Of a stretch of 9,924 nt of DNA, positions 1-6,943 are shown piece after piece (position 1 is the stretch's first letter; the number at the start of each line of letters is the position of its first letter). Both the position numbers and the translations under genes were made by a program. The DNA is from Bacteroidales bacterium (lineage in GTDB: Bacteria > Bacteroidota > Bacteroidia > Bacteroidales > UBA7960): the NCBI GenBank assembly GCA_007131895.1, contig SLPR01000153.1:1-9924 (forward strand). The letters are read 5' to 3'. The notes under the pieces are model-generated. The model made no database searches. It was not told where the DNA came from and was given only the letters and a program-made list of their open reading frames with translations.

Positions 1-2091
1 AGTGAGATTTATTCTTCGGATGACCAGCTGCTGGGCACCTACTACATCCACAATCGCTCCAATATAGAGTTTGATGATTTGCACGAAAACGTAGTCCATT
101 CATTGCTTGCCACTGAAGACATCAGGTTTCACAATCACTCAGGGGTTGATGTACGCAGCATCATGAGGGTGCTGTTTCGCAATATAATTGGAGGAAAACG
201 CAGTGCAGGAGGAGGGAGTACAATCAGTCAACAGCTGGCCAAAAACCTTTTCCCACGCCAGGAAAGCCCATCTACTGCACAACTGGTGATTATCAAGCTC
301 AAAGAATGGGTAACCGCAACCAAACTGGAGCGCAATTACACAAAAAACGAAATCATGGCCATGTATCTCAACACGGTAGATTTTGGCTCGCATGCTTTCG
401 GAATAAAATCAGCAGCTAAAACGTATTTCAATTCATCCCCTGATTCGCTTAAAGTAGAAGAGTCAGCCATGCTCATTGGAATGTTGCAAGCCCCAAGCTG
501 GTTTCATCCGGTGCGAAATCCTGAAAGAGCTACCGTAAGACGGAATGTTGTGCTGAGCCAGATGGCCCGCTACGGTTTCATTTCCCCCAGTGAATTTGAT
601 TCCATCAGAGAATTACCCCTTGACATGTCCCAATTCCAGATACAGGACCAGAATACAGGTCTTGCAACCTATTTCAGAGAAGTACTGCGACATGAGCTGG
701 TTCAGTGGTCGCAAACCCGTATGAAACCTGACGGATCCAACTATAACATTTATCGTGACGGTTTAAAGATATACACTACCGTTGACAGCCGGATGCAAAA
801 GCACGCGGAGGACGCTGTGGCAGAACATATGGGCGGCTACCTGCAAAAAGAGTTTTTCAACCACTGGAGAGGGTTTCCCCATGCTCCTTTTGGCACCGAC
901 CTGAGTCAGGAGGAAGTCAGAAGGCTCATGAATAACTCCATGCGTCGCACCGATAGATACAGGTATCTGAGACGAATGGAGGTCTCTGAAGACTCTATCA
1001 GGAAAAACTTCAATACACCCACTGCCATGAGAATATTCTCATGGGAGGGAGAAACAGATACCATAATGACACCCATGGATTCCATCAGGTATTACAAACA
1101 TTTTCTCAATACCGGGGTAATGGCAGTAGAACCTCAAACCGGGCATGTGAAAGCCTATGTGGGTGGAATAGATTTTAAGCACTTTAAATATGACCATGTT
1201 TCGCAAAGCCGCAGACAGGTAGGTTCTACATTTAAACCCTTTCTTTATACCCTGGCAATGCAGGAGGGTGAATACGGCCCCTGCACGGAAGTTCCCAACA
1301 CCCCGGTTTCTTTTGAGCTTGCTGATGGCTCCGTCTGGACACCCAAAAACTCCACCGACAGAAGGGAAGGAGAAATGGTTTCCCTTAAGTGGGCCCTGGC
1401 CAACTCTGTCAACTACATCTCAGCATACCTCATCAAAAGGTATTCTCCCCATGCTCTCATCAGGCTGGTCAACAATATGGGCATCAACGAACCCATGGAT
1501 GCAGTTCCTGCAATCAGCCTGGGCACACCCGATATTTCTGTTTACGACATGGTAGGTGCCATGTCTACCTATGCCAACAAAGGGATTTATATCAAACCGA
1601 GTTTTGTAACCCACATAGAAGACCACAACGGAAACCTTATTGAATCTTTTATTCCCGATCAAAATGAAGCAATGAATGAGCAAACAGCCTATCTGATGCT
1701 TGAACTGATGAAAGGGGTAGTGCAAAGCGGAACAGGACAAAGACTACGTTTCCGCTATAATCTTACCAATCCAATCGCAGGAAAAACCGGAACTACTCAG
1801 AACAACTCCGACGGATGGTTTATCGGCCTTACTCCCGACCTGGTTGCAGGAGTATGGGTAGGAGCTGAAGACAGGGGAATCAGATTCAGAAATATTGCAT
1901 TGGGCCAGGGCGCCAATATGGCGCTGCCCATCTGGGCGCTCTTTATGCAAAGGGTTTATGAAGACCCATCGCTGGAGGTTTCTCAGGGTGACTTCGAGCC
2001 TCCTTTGCAATCCATTCCTTTTGAAACCGACTGTGACAACATTCAGCGGGAAAGAAGCCCTTCAAGAATATTTGACCAGGGTATTTTCTGA
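1..2091 (+). CDS. Penicillin-binding protein 1A, bifunctional transglycosylase/transpeptidase (5' end missing)
   Basis: Class A PBP that polymerises lipid II into glycan strands and cross-links the stem peptides in the periplasm, anchored in the inner membrane. The frame is open from base 1 with no start codon that makes sense: the residues before position 79 (IYSSDDQLLGTYY) already belong to the family, so the cytoplasmic tail and membrane anchor lie outside the window. The glycosyltransferase-51 domain comes first, with the catalytic Glu of the ATEDIRFHNHSG motif at 115-117 and GGGSTISQQLAKN after it. The transpeptidase domain carries all three active-site motifs: STFK with the nucleophilic Ser at 1225-1227, SVN at 1405-1413 and KTGT from 1783. 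The 696 visible residues suggest that somewhat under 100 are missing, judged from the usual family length. The C-terminus is short, with no added domain. The gene converges on cysN and ends just before a strong hairpin. Which class A paralogue this is (PBP1A, or one with another name) cannot be decided. Confidence 0.95.
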   Translation, partial: SEIYSSDDQLLGTYYIHNRSNIEFDDLHENVVHSLLATEDIRFHNHSGVDVRSIMRVLFRNIIGGKRSAGGGSTISQQLAKNLFPRQESPSTAQLVIIKLKEWVTATKLERNYTKNEIMAMYLNTVDFGSHAFGIKSAAKTYFNSSPDSLKVEESAMLIGMLQAPSWFHPVRNPERATVRRNVVLSQMARYGFISPSEFDSIRELPLDMSQFQIQDQNTGLATYFREVLRHELVQWSQTRMKPDGSNYNIYRDGLKIYTTVDSRMQKHAEDAVAEHMGGYLQKEFFNHWRGFPHAPFGTDLSQEEVRRLMNNSMRRTDRYRYLRRMEVSEDSIRKNFNTPTAMRIFSWEGETDTIMTPMDSIRYYKHFLNTGVMAVEPQTGHVKAYVGGIDFKHFKYDHVSQSRRQVGSTFKPFLYTLAMQEGEYGPCTEVPNTPVSFELADGSVWTPKNSTDRREGEMVSLKWALANSVNYISAYLIKRYSPHALIRLVNNMGINEPMDAVPAISLGTPDISVYDMVGAMSTYANKGIYIKPSFVTHIEDHNGNLIESFIPDQNEAMNEQTAYLMLELMKGVVQSGTGQRLRFRYNLTNPIAGKTGTTQNNSDGWFIGLTPDLVAGVWVGAEDRGIRFRNIALGQGANMALPIWALFMQRVYEDPSLEVSQGDFEPPLQSIPFETDCDNIQRERSPSRIFDQGIF

Positions 2092-2110
2092 CAAAATAAA
2101 ATTCATACGA

Positions 2111-2160
2111 AAGAAGCCCGGTGTTAACTGCAACACCGGGCTTCTTGTTTAATCTTTTTT
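2111..2160 (+). terminator. Rho-independent terminator, possibly bidirectional
   Basis: A perfect 15-bp stem (2111-2125 pairing with 2132-2146, core AGCCCGGTGTT) closes a 6-nt loop and is followed on the plus strand by GTTTAATCTTTTTT. It lies 19 bp after the PBP stop and 59 bp beyond the cysN stop on the other strand, so it sits between two convergent genes. On the minus strand the stem is followed by a weaker T-rich stretch, so it may also end cysN transcription. That second role is inference. Confidence 0.9.
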
Positions 2161-2205
2161 GAGTCAAATGGGGTTTGAATACCCTTGCTTACTCAAGGTC
2201 AAACC

Positions 2206-3480
2206 TCATATAATCATACCTGCTCCCAGGGTCTCATGGGTGGCCTCATCAATAAAAATCACACTTCCCGTATTGCGATTAAGCTGGTATTTGTCGAAAA
2301 ACAAAGGCTGAGTGGTACGTATTGAAATCCTGCCAATGTCATTTATTCCAATCTCCTTGTCATCCTGTATCCGGTGCAAAGTATTGACATTAATCTTATA
2401 ATGAATTTTTTTGATAACACACCTGGCATCCCGCGTTGTATGCTTAATGCTGTATTTTCCGTTTAGCTGCAGCTTTTTGGCATTCATCCAGCATACCATC
2501 ACATCAATATCCTGGCTAACCTCAGGCTTATTGTTCTCTCTTGAAATCATATCCCCGCGGCTAATGTCAAGTTCATCTTCCAGGCGAATACTGACAGACA
2601 TGGGGGCAAATGCTTCCTTTACCGGCCCGTCAGGCCCCTCAATGGATTTTATGTGGGTGGTAAAACCCGAAGGCAATACCATCACCTTGTCGCCGGGTTT
2701 AAAAATACCACCGGCAATCCTGCCTGCATAGGCGCGGTAATCATGAAAGTCGTTGTTATGAGGGCGGATAACAAGCTGAACAGGGAAGCGACAATCCACA
2801 AGGTTTAAATCGCTGCCGATATGTATGGTCTCAAGCAGGTACATGAGGGTGGGACCTCCGTACCAGTTCATGTTGACTGATTTATCTACCACATTATCAC
2901 CATTGAGGGCACTTATGGGAATAAATTGAATGTCCTTTACATTGAGCTTGGAAGCAAAAGTCTGGAACTGTTTTTTGATTTGTTCAAAAACAGCCTCATC
3001 ATAATCCACCAGGTCCATCTTGTTGATGCACATTACCATGTGAGGGATACCCAGCAAAGATGCAATGAAAGCATGCCTGCGTGTCTGCTCTATCACCCCT
3101 TTTCTGGCATCCACCAAAATAATGGCAAGGTTGGCTGTAGAAGCTCCGGTTACCATATTGCGCGTATACTGTATATGTCCCGGAGTGTCAGCAATGATAA
3201 ATTTGCGTTTGGGAGTAGCAAAATACCTGTAGGCAACATCAATGGTGATTCCCTGCTCACGCTCTGCTTTCAATCCATCGGTAAGCAGAGCAAGATTGAC
3301 GTACTCTTCTCCCCTTCTCTCGCTGGTAAGCCTTATGGCTTCGTATTGATCTTCAAAAATAGATTTGCTGTCGTAAAGCAGCCTGCCTATCAATGTACTT
3401 TTACCATCATCTACACTTCCGGCCGTGGTAAAACGGAGCAACTCCATATCCAGGTAGCCGTTTGAGCTAAACTTATTCAT
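2206..3480 (-). CDS. cysN: Sulfate adenylyltransferase subunit 1 (GTPase subunit)
   Basis: Regulatory GTPase of the two-subunit ATP sulfurylase. It couples GTP hydrolysis to formation of adenosine 5'-phosphosulfate (APS) from sulfate and ATP by CysD in the cytoplasm. It is an EF-Tu-like translation-factor GTPase: the P-loop is GSVDDGKST (residues 21-29), the effector region EREQGITIDVAYRYF follows, DTPGH is at 98-102 and NKMD at 153-156. The rest is beta-barrel domains ending GAGMII. At 424 residues it matches stand-alone CysN and has no fused APS-kinase domain; that activity is the separate cysC upstream. The ATG at 3478-3480 was chosen because it gives a short lead-in to the conserved LLRFTTAGSVDDGKST. 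An internal ATG at residue 12 is also possible. It is the last gene of the cysC-cysD-cysN run but is separated from cysD by 122 bp holding a hairpin, unusually far for these partner subunits. Confidence 0.97.
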   Translation of the reverse strand: MNKFSSNGYLDMELLRFTTAGSVDDGKSTLIGRLLYDSKSIFEDQYEAIRLTSERRGEEYVNLALLTDGLKAEREQGITIDVAYRYFATPKRKFIIADTPGHIQYTRNMVTGASTANLAIILVDARKGVIEQTRRHAFIASLLGIPHMVMCINKMDLVDYDEAVFEQIKKQFQTFASKLNVKDIQFIPISALNGDNVVDKSVNMNWYGGPTLMYLLETIHIGSDLNLVDCRFPVQLVIRPHNNDFHDYRAYAGRIAGGIFKPGDKVMVLPSGFTTHIKSIEGPDGPVKEAFAPMSVSIRLEDELDISRGDMISRENNKPEVSQDIDVMVCWMNAKKLQLNGKYSIKHTTRDARCVIKKIHYKINVNTLHRIQDDKEIGINDIGRISIRTTQPLFFDKYQLNRNTGSVIFIDEATHETLGAGMII

Positions 3481-3518
3481 ATCTCGTGTTTGTTTTACTT
3501 TATATTATATTCTGCAGA

Positions 3519-3564
3519 CAACCCCCACAATTAATTGATGCAGGTGGCCTGGTCAATTGGGTTG
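3519..3564 (-). other. Stable hairpin in the cysD-cysN intergenic gap
   Basis: Three nested stems are visible: CAACCC with GGGTTG (3519-3524/3559-3564), AATTGA with TCAATT (3533-3538/3553-3558) and CAGG with CCTG (3541-3544/3548-3551), with an 8-nt bulge at 3525-3532 and a 3-nt loop. That makes 16 base pairs in 46 nt. No T-run follows on the minus strand, so it is not a normal intrinsic terminator. It could be an mRNA processing or stability element that sets the CysD:CysN ratio. Function is inferred; the pairing is read directly from the sequence. Confidence 0.5.
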
Positions 3565-3602
3565 AGCTAAAGGATAAGAGAAGACAACCCGCCCGGGAAT
3601 GT

Positions 3603-4508
3603 TTAAAAATACCCTTCTCTTTTGCGATCTTCCATGGCCGTTTCTGAACGCTTATCATCAGCCCTTGTACCCCGCTCAGTCTGGCGGGCTGCAGCAACCT
3701 CCTCTATAATTTCTTCAATGCTTGAGGCGTCAGAAAGAGCCGCACCTGTGCAGCTCATGTCACCAATGGTACGAAACCGGATTTTCATTTTTTCCCACTT
3801 TTCGTCTTTTTGAAGCTTGATGAACTCACTTCTGGCCAGCAATACCCCTTTGCGATTTACACATTCGCGGTAGTGACTGAAGTAAAGGGACGGCATCGGG
3901 ATGTTTTCCAGCAAAATATACTGCCACACATCCATTTCTGTCCAGTTGCTCAGGGGGAATACCCTGAAATGCTCACCCTGGTATTTTTTTCCGTTGAAGA
4001 GGTTCCACAGTTCAGGTCGCTGGTTTTTGGGATCCCACTGTCCAAATTCATCACGGTGGCTGAAAAACCGCTCTTTAGCCCGGGCCTTTTCTTCATCACG
4101 TCTTCCCCCTCCCATCGCTGCATCAAAACCATGCTCTTCCATGGCATCAAGCAGTGTAACGGTTTGCAGCACATTACGACTGGCGTTAATGCCGATCTCT
4201 TCTGCTACCCTGCCATTATTAATAGACTCCTGCACACTTCCCACCACCAGACGGGCCTTTAGCCTGGCCACCAGTTCATCACGATACTGAAGGGTTTCGG
4301 GAAAATTGTGCCCGGTGTCAATATGCAGCAGCGGAAAAGGAAGACCTGCAGGATAGAAAGCTTTGTAGGCAATATGGAGCATGACAATGGAATCTTTACC
4401 CCCGGAAAACAACAGCACCGGTTTTTCAAATTGTGCCACTACCTCACGAATCACGAATAAGGATTCGGCTTCCAGTTCTTTTATATGTTTCAGATTATAG
4501 GATTGCAT
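3603..4508 (-). CDS. cysD: Sulfate adenylyltransferase subunit 2 (catalytic subunit)
   Basis: Catalytic subunit of ATP sulfurylase, which adenylates sulfate to APS in partnership with CysN. It belongs to the PAPS-reductase/ATP-PPase-fold family: the pyrophosphate-binding loop SGGKDS is at residues 35-40. Downstream come the family signatures GGGRRDEEKARAKERFFSHR, FRVFPLSNWTEMDVW, and the C-terminal SCTGA and MEDRKREGYF. The 301-residue length is normal and the C-terminus is complete. The ATG at 4506-4508 lies 7 bp after the cysC stop, which indicates translational coupling in one transcript. No canonical Shine-Dalgarno sequence is seen, as usual in Bacteroidota. PAPS reductase (CysH) shares the fold, but the RRDEEKARAKERFFS and EDRKREGYF signatures are those of CysD, so confusion is unlikely. 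Confidence 0.97.
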   Translation of the reverse strand: MQSYNLKHIKELEAESLFVIREVVAQFEKPVLLFSGGKDSIVMLHIAYKAFYPAGLPFPLLHIDTGHNFPETLQYRDELVARLKARLVVGSVQESINNGRVAEEIGINASRNVLQTVTLLDAMEEHGFDAAMGGGRRDEEKARAKERFFSHRDEFGQWDPKNQRPELWNLFNGKKYQGEHFRVFPLSNWTEMDVWQYILLENIPMPSLYFSHYRECVNRKGVLLARSEFIKLQKDEKWEKMKIRFRTIGDMSCTGAALSDASSIEEIIEEVAAARQTERGTRADDKRSETAMEDRKREGYF

Positions 4509-4515
4509 TTTTCTG

Positions 4516-5133
4516 TTATGTTGATTGTTGGTTAGTAATTATCGGCAAAATAAATCCGACAAATTGATTGACCAGTTCGTTTTTACTGAATATTTCAGTA
4601 TTTAGCTCAAAATCTGGCTTTTCAGGAGGTTCATATGGTGAGTCAATTCCTGTAAAGTCAGGCAATTGATTGTTTCTGGCTTTTTTATAAAGCCCCTTGG
4701 GATCTCTTTTTTCGCACAGACCCAGGGGGGCATTTACAAATACCTCAATATAGTCCTCCGGTCCAATGATTTTCTTTGCCAGATGCCGGATATGGCGGGT
4801 AGGAGAGATAAAACAATTGATTACCACAATCCCTGCTTCCAAAAAAATCCTGGAAAGATGGGCAACCCGGTGAATGTTTTGCAGCCGCCCCTCCAAACTA
4901 AAGTCCAGATCACGGTTGATGGTAGCCCTTATAATGTCAGCATCAAACACCTGCGTGAGGATACCTTTTTCTGCGAGCCGTTTTTCGATGTCAATGGCCA
5001 GTGTTGTCTTTCCCGAACCCGACAGGCCCGTCATCCAGATTACTTTGGCTTTCTGCTTCAGAATCGCCTCTTTTACCCCTCTGGTAACAAAAGGATTGCT
5101 AAGCCATGGATTTTGGGGTCTTTTGGGGGTCAT
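4516..5133 (-). CDS. cysC: Adenylyl-sulfate (APS) kinase, with changed motif residues
   Basis: Phosphorylates APS at the 3'-hydroxyl with ATP to give PAPS, the donor for PAPS reductase or sulfotransferases. Features in order: an N-terminal stretch of about 28 residues (NPWLSNPFVTRGVKEAILKQ region), Walker A GLSGSGKTT (36-44), FDADIIR (63-69), INRDLDF, FISPTR (108-113), then the well-kept CEKRDPKGLYKKAR and FTGIDSPYEPPEKPDFEL. Length (205) is normal. Compared with the common family pattern LDGDNIR...DRxENIRR, this protein reads FDADIIR...EGRLQNIHR, so the DGD glycine and the ENIRR stretch are altered while the P-loop and the FTGID/RDPKGLYKKAR motifs are kept. It is first in the cysC-cysD-cysN operon, behind a TACTTTTG -7 element 56 bp upstream. 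The ATG at 5131-5133 was chosen as the first in frame. Identity as an APS kinase is firm; full catalytic competence is likely but less certain. Confidence 0.92.
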   Translation of the reverse strand: MTPKRPQNPWLSNPFVTRGVKEAILKQKAKVIWMTGLSGSGKTTLAIDIEKRLAEKGILTQVFDADIIRATINRDLDFSLEGRLQNIHRVAHLSRIFLEAGIVVINCFISPTRHIRHLAKKIIGPEDYIEVFVNAPLGLCEKRDPKGLYKKARNNQLPDFTGIDSPYEPPEKPDFELNTEIFSKNELVNQFVGFILPIITNQQST

Positions 5134-5189
5134 TGTTTTCTACAACCTAAATTAAACAAACAGTTAACTCTCTGTAATATTATGTGTTG

Positions 5190-5197
5190 CAAAAGTA
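5190..5197 (-). promoter_or_regulatory. Bacteroidota-type -7 element for the cysCDN operon
   Basis: Read on the minus strand this is TACTTTTG, a full match to the TAnnTTTG -7 consensus, 56 bp before the cysC ATG, implying a leader of roughly 50 nt. The -33 region is weak: the nearest TTG lies only 13 nt upstream of the element, nearer than the usual spacing of about 19. Assigned from consensus and position only. Confidence 0.55.
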
Positions 5198-5268
5198 TAA
5201 AAAATTACTGCAAAGCTGAAAATTGAAAAATGTACGATAAGTAATATTTATGAATAAAAAATTTGGAC

Positions 5269-5276
5269 TAAATTTG
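5269..5276 (+). promoter_or_regulatory. Bacteroidota-type -7 element for the acyltransferase gene
   Basis: TAAATTTG matches the TAnnTTTG consensus and lies 36 bp before the ATG at 5313. The -33 position shows only TTTATG (from 5247), a poor TTTG match. The region between cysC and this gene (5134-5312) therefore holds back-to-back promoters in A/T-rich DNA. Confidence 0.45.
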
Positions 5277-5312
5277 CCATCTCACTAGTATTTTTCCCAA
5301 AAACGATAAATT

Positions 5313-5885
5313 ATGCGCCGCCTTGCAATATGGATATTAGGTCTTATGGGCTGGAAGGTTACCCAGGATATGCCTCAGGGTGTATCCAAAGCCGTAGTTG
5401 TGATGGCTCCCCACACCAGCAACTGGGATTTTGTGTATGGCAGATTGGGATTTGCCAAATGGGGAATTACGCCACGGATGATGATAAAAAAGGAGTCATT
5501 CTTTTTCCCCCTTGGAGTTGTACTTAGAGCACTGGGGGCATTCCCCATTGACAGGGGGTTTAGCACGGGAACTATAAAACGGGTTACCGCTCTTATTAAT
5601 GAATCAGATTCCTTTTTTCTGCTCATTGCACCCGAAGGAACCCGCAAGTTGGCAAAAAACTGGAAAAAGGGATTTTATTTTGTAGCACAACAAGCCAAGG
5701 TGCCTATTATATGTGGCTATCTGGATTATAAGACCAAAACCGGGGGCATGGGCCTGATGCTTTATCCATCGGGCGATTATGATGCTGACCTGAAGAAGAT
5801 CCAGGACTTTTACAAAGACAAACAAGCCAAATACCCTGAAAAATTCAGCCTTTCGCCAGAGAACCTGAAGAAAAATCAGGGTTAA
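5313..5885 (+). CDS. PlsC-like lysophospholipid acyltransferase family protein
   Basis: Member of the PlsC/LPLAT acyltransferase superfamily, probably transferring an acyl chain to a lysophospholipid or related lipid at the inner membrane; the exact substrate is not readable. The four family blocks are present: HTSNWD (34-39, the HX4D catalytic motif), GAFPIDRG (75-82), PEGTRK (107-112) and VPIICGYLD (130-138). At 190 residues it is shorter than E. coli PlsC (about 245) and belongs to a compact subfamily in which the NHxSxxD box reads PHTSNWD. There is no signal peptide; an N-terminal hydrophobic stretch (LAIWILGLMGW) could dip into the membrane. The ATG is preceded by an A-rich leader without Shine-Dalgarno. 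It is divergent from cysC, and its TAA interlocks with the stop codon of the outer-membrane protein gene on the opposite strand, so neither gene has a 3' spacer. Known relatives also include ornithine-lipid acyltransferases, so the specific reaction is left open. Confidence 0.88.
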   Translation: MRRLAIWILGLMGWKVTQDMPQGVSKAVVVMAPHTSNWDFVYGRLGFAKWGITPRMMIKKESFFFPLGVVLRALGAFPIDRGFSTGTIKRVTALINESDSFFLLIAPEGTRKLAKNWKKGFYFVAQQAKVPIICGYLDYKTKTGGMGLMLYPSGDYDADLKKIQDFYKDKQAKYPEKFSLSPENLKKNQG

Positions 5886-6856
5886 GAGCCTCTGAGTATT
5901 TCATGCAGATTGAGCCTTAAAAAGATATTGTACTGGGGCTTAATTTCATTGTTGAGCCCCAGGTTAATCTGGCTAAGACTCACAGACCCACCCAACCGAA
6001 AGCTGAAGCTGTCACTCACTTCAAAATTAAGTCCGGCTCCGGTGTAAATTCCGAAACCCATACCATAGTCACGGATACCATAAATCTCACTTCTTATTTC
6101 TCTTATATTGAATTGTATACCACTAACATTCACCCGATTTTCTATGATTTTGGTGTCGGTAATGTTGAGACCACTTTCTATGAACGGATGGATGTAAGAG
6201 GAAGTATACAATGTGTATTGAAAACCCAGCCGCAACTCAATTCGTTCCTCCACACCGTAAATATCAGAAAGCAAACGAAAGGGTTCGGAGGTAGAAGTGA
6301 ACTTATCTGTAATGATGGTAAATTTATCTGCAGCGGTAAGCCTGGTGTAATTGAATTCTCCCATTAAAGCAAAACTCCTGCTGAATGTAAACCCACCAAA
6401 AAACCCAATGAGCAGTCCGGGATCATAACGCATGTTTTGTGGCAGCTCACCAATTTCAAAGGTTTCGATGATCTCTTCCACATTGGCAATCAGCCTGTCG
6501 CGATTGTAATGCCTGTTCAGAGCCGACTCAACGGCGTGCTCTCCATCGCTGTGCTTTCCTGACCCGTCATAATACCTGGCAGTAGACGGATGGGCAAAAT
6601 AACCACCAAAGCTGATGCCATATATCCAGCGAAGAGTAGGTGCATTATCGGTGTTATAATTTTGCAGTTTAAGTTCCTGACCGTAAGCCTGTGAAGGGAA
6701 TGAGGAAAGTGCACCCGGAAAAACCGGAAAAAACAGCATAAAGCAAAGACCTGCAACAGCAAAACAAATGTTTGCCTTTGCCAACCTGGGAAACCTGATA
6801 GCAAAACCCGCAGGTCGCTTTGCTGAAACAATGCTCTTTATGATATTATATTTCAT
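5882..6856 (-). CDS. Porin-family outer-membrane beta-barrel protein
   Basis: Predicted outer-membrane beta-barrel protein of unknown ligand, 324 residues from the chosen start. The ATG at 6854-6856 (MKYNIIKSIV) is preferred over the in-frame ATG at 6884-6886, which would add ten residues (MAFLKQNCMC) ahead of an already long signal-peptide n-region. The n-region is rich in Lys/Arg (to about residue 27), followed by a hydrophobic core (ICFAVAGLCFMLFFPVF) and a likely cleavage near QAYGQ/E at about residue 59. The mature part shows alternating polar/hydrophobic segments and glycine-rich turns typical of barrel strands, such as LLIGFFGGFTFSRSFALMGE, RIELRLGFQYTLY and GFGIYTGAGLNFEVSDSFSF, ending NIFLRLNLHEIL. 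No OmpA-like or plug domain is present. It lies 87 bp downstream of meaB on the same strand with no clear promoter in the gap, so co-transcription is possible. Its last bases overlap the acyltransferase stop. Confidence 0.75.
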   Translation of the reverse strand: MKYNIIKSIVSAKRPAGFAIRFPRLAKANICFAVAGLCFMLFFPVFPGALSSFPSQAYGQELKLQNYNTDNAPTLRWIYGISFGGYFAHPSTARYYDGSGKHSDGEHAVESALNRHYNRDRLIANVEEIIETFEIGELPQNMRYDPGLLIGFFGGFTFSRSFALMGEFNYTRLTAADKFTIITDKFTSTSEPFRLLSDIYGVEERIELRLGFQYTLYTSSYIHPFIESGLNITDTKIIENRVNVSGIQFNIREIRSEIYGIRDYGMGFGIYTGAGLNFEVSDSFSFRLGGSVSLSQINLGLNNEIKPQYNIFLRLNLHEILRGS

Positions 6857-6943
6857 ACACATGCAATTCTGTTTTAAAAATGCCATTTGCCGTTATTGCG
6901 AAGATTCTGTATCGGGTTGACATTGATACTATTCGGAATGGGC

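Noticed and set aside
2164..2198. Short inverted repeats (TCAAA/TTTGA and CCTTG/CAAGG) after cysN
   Set aside because: Only 5-bp stems without a T-run; the 15-bp hairpin nearby explains termination better.
2926..3465. 179-codon plus-strand open frame opposite cysN
   Set aside because: Fully antisense to the conserved GTPase domain of cysN with no recognisable protein content.
3500..3697. Small minus-strand frame across the cysD-cysN gap
   Set aside because: It overlaps the end of cysD in another frame and covers the hairpin; no ribosome site or conserved content.
4666..5226. 186-codon plus-strand open frame opposite cysC
   Set aside because: It lies antisense to a clearly conserved gene, has no family motif and no start context; it is a shadow of cysC codon usage.
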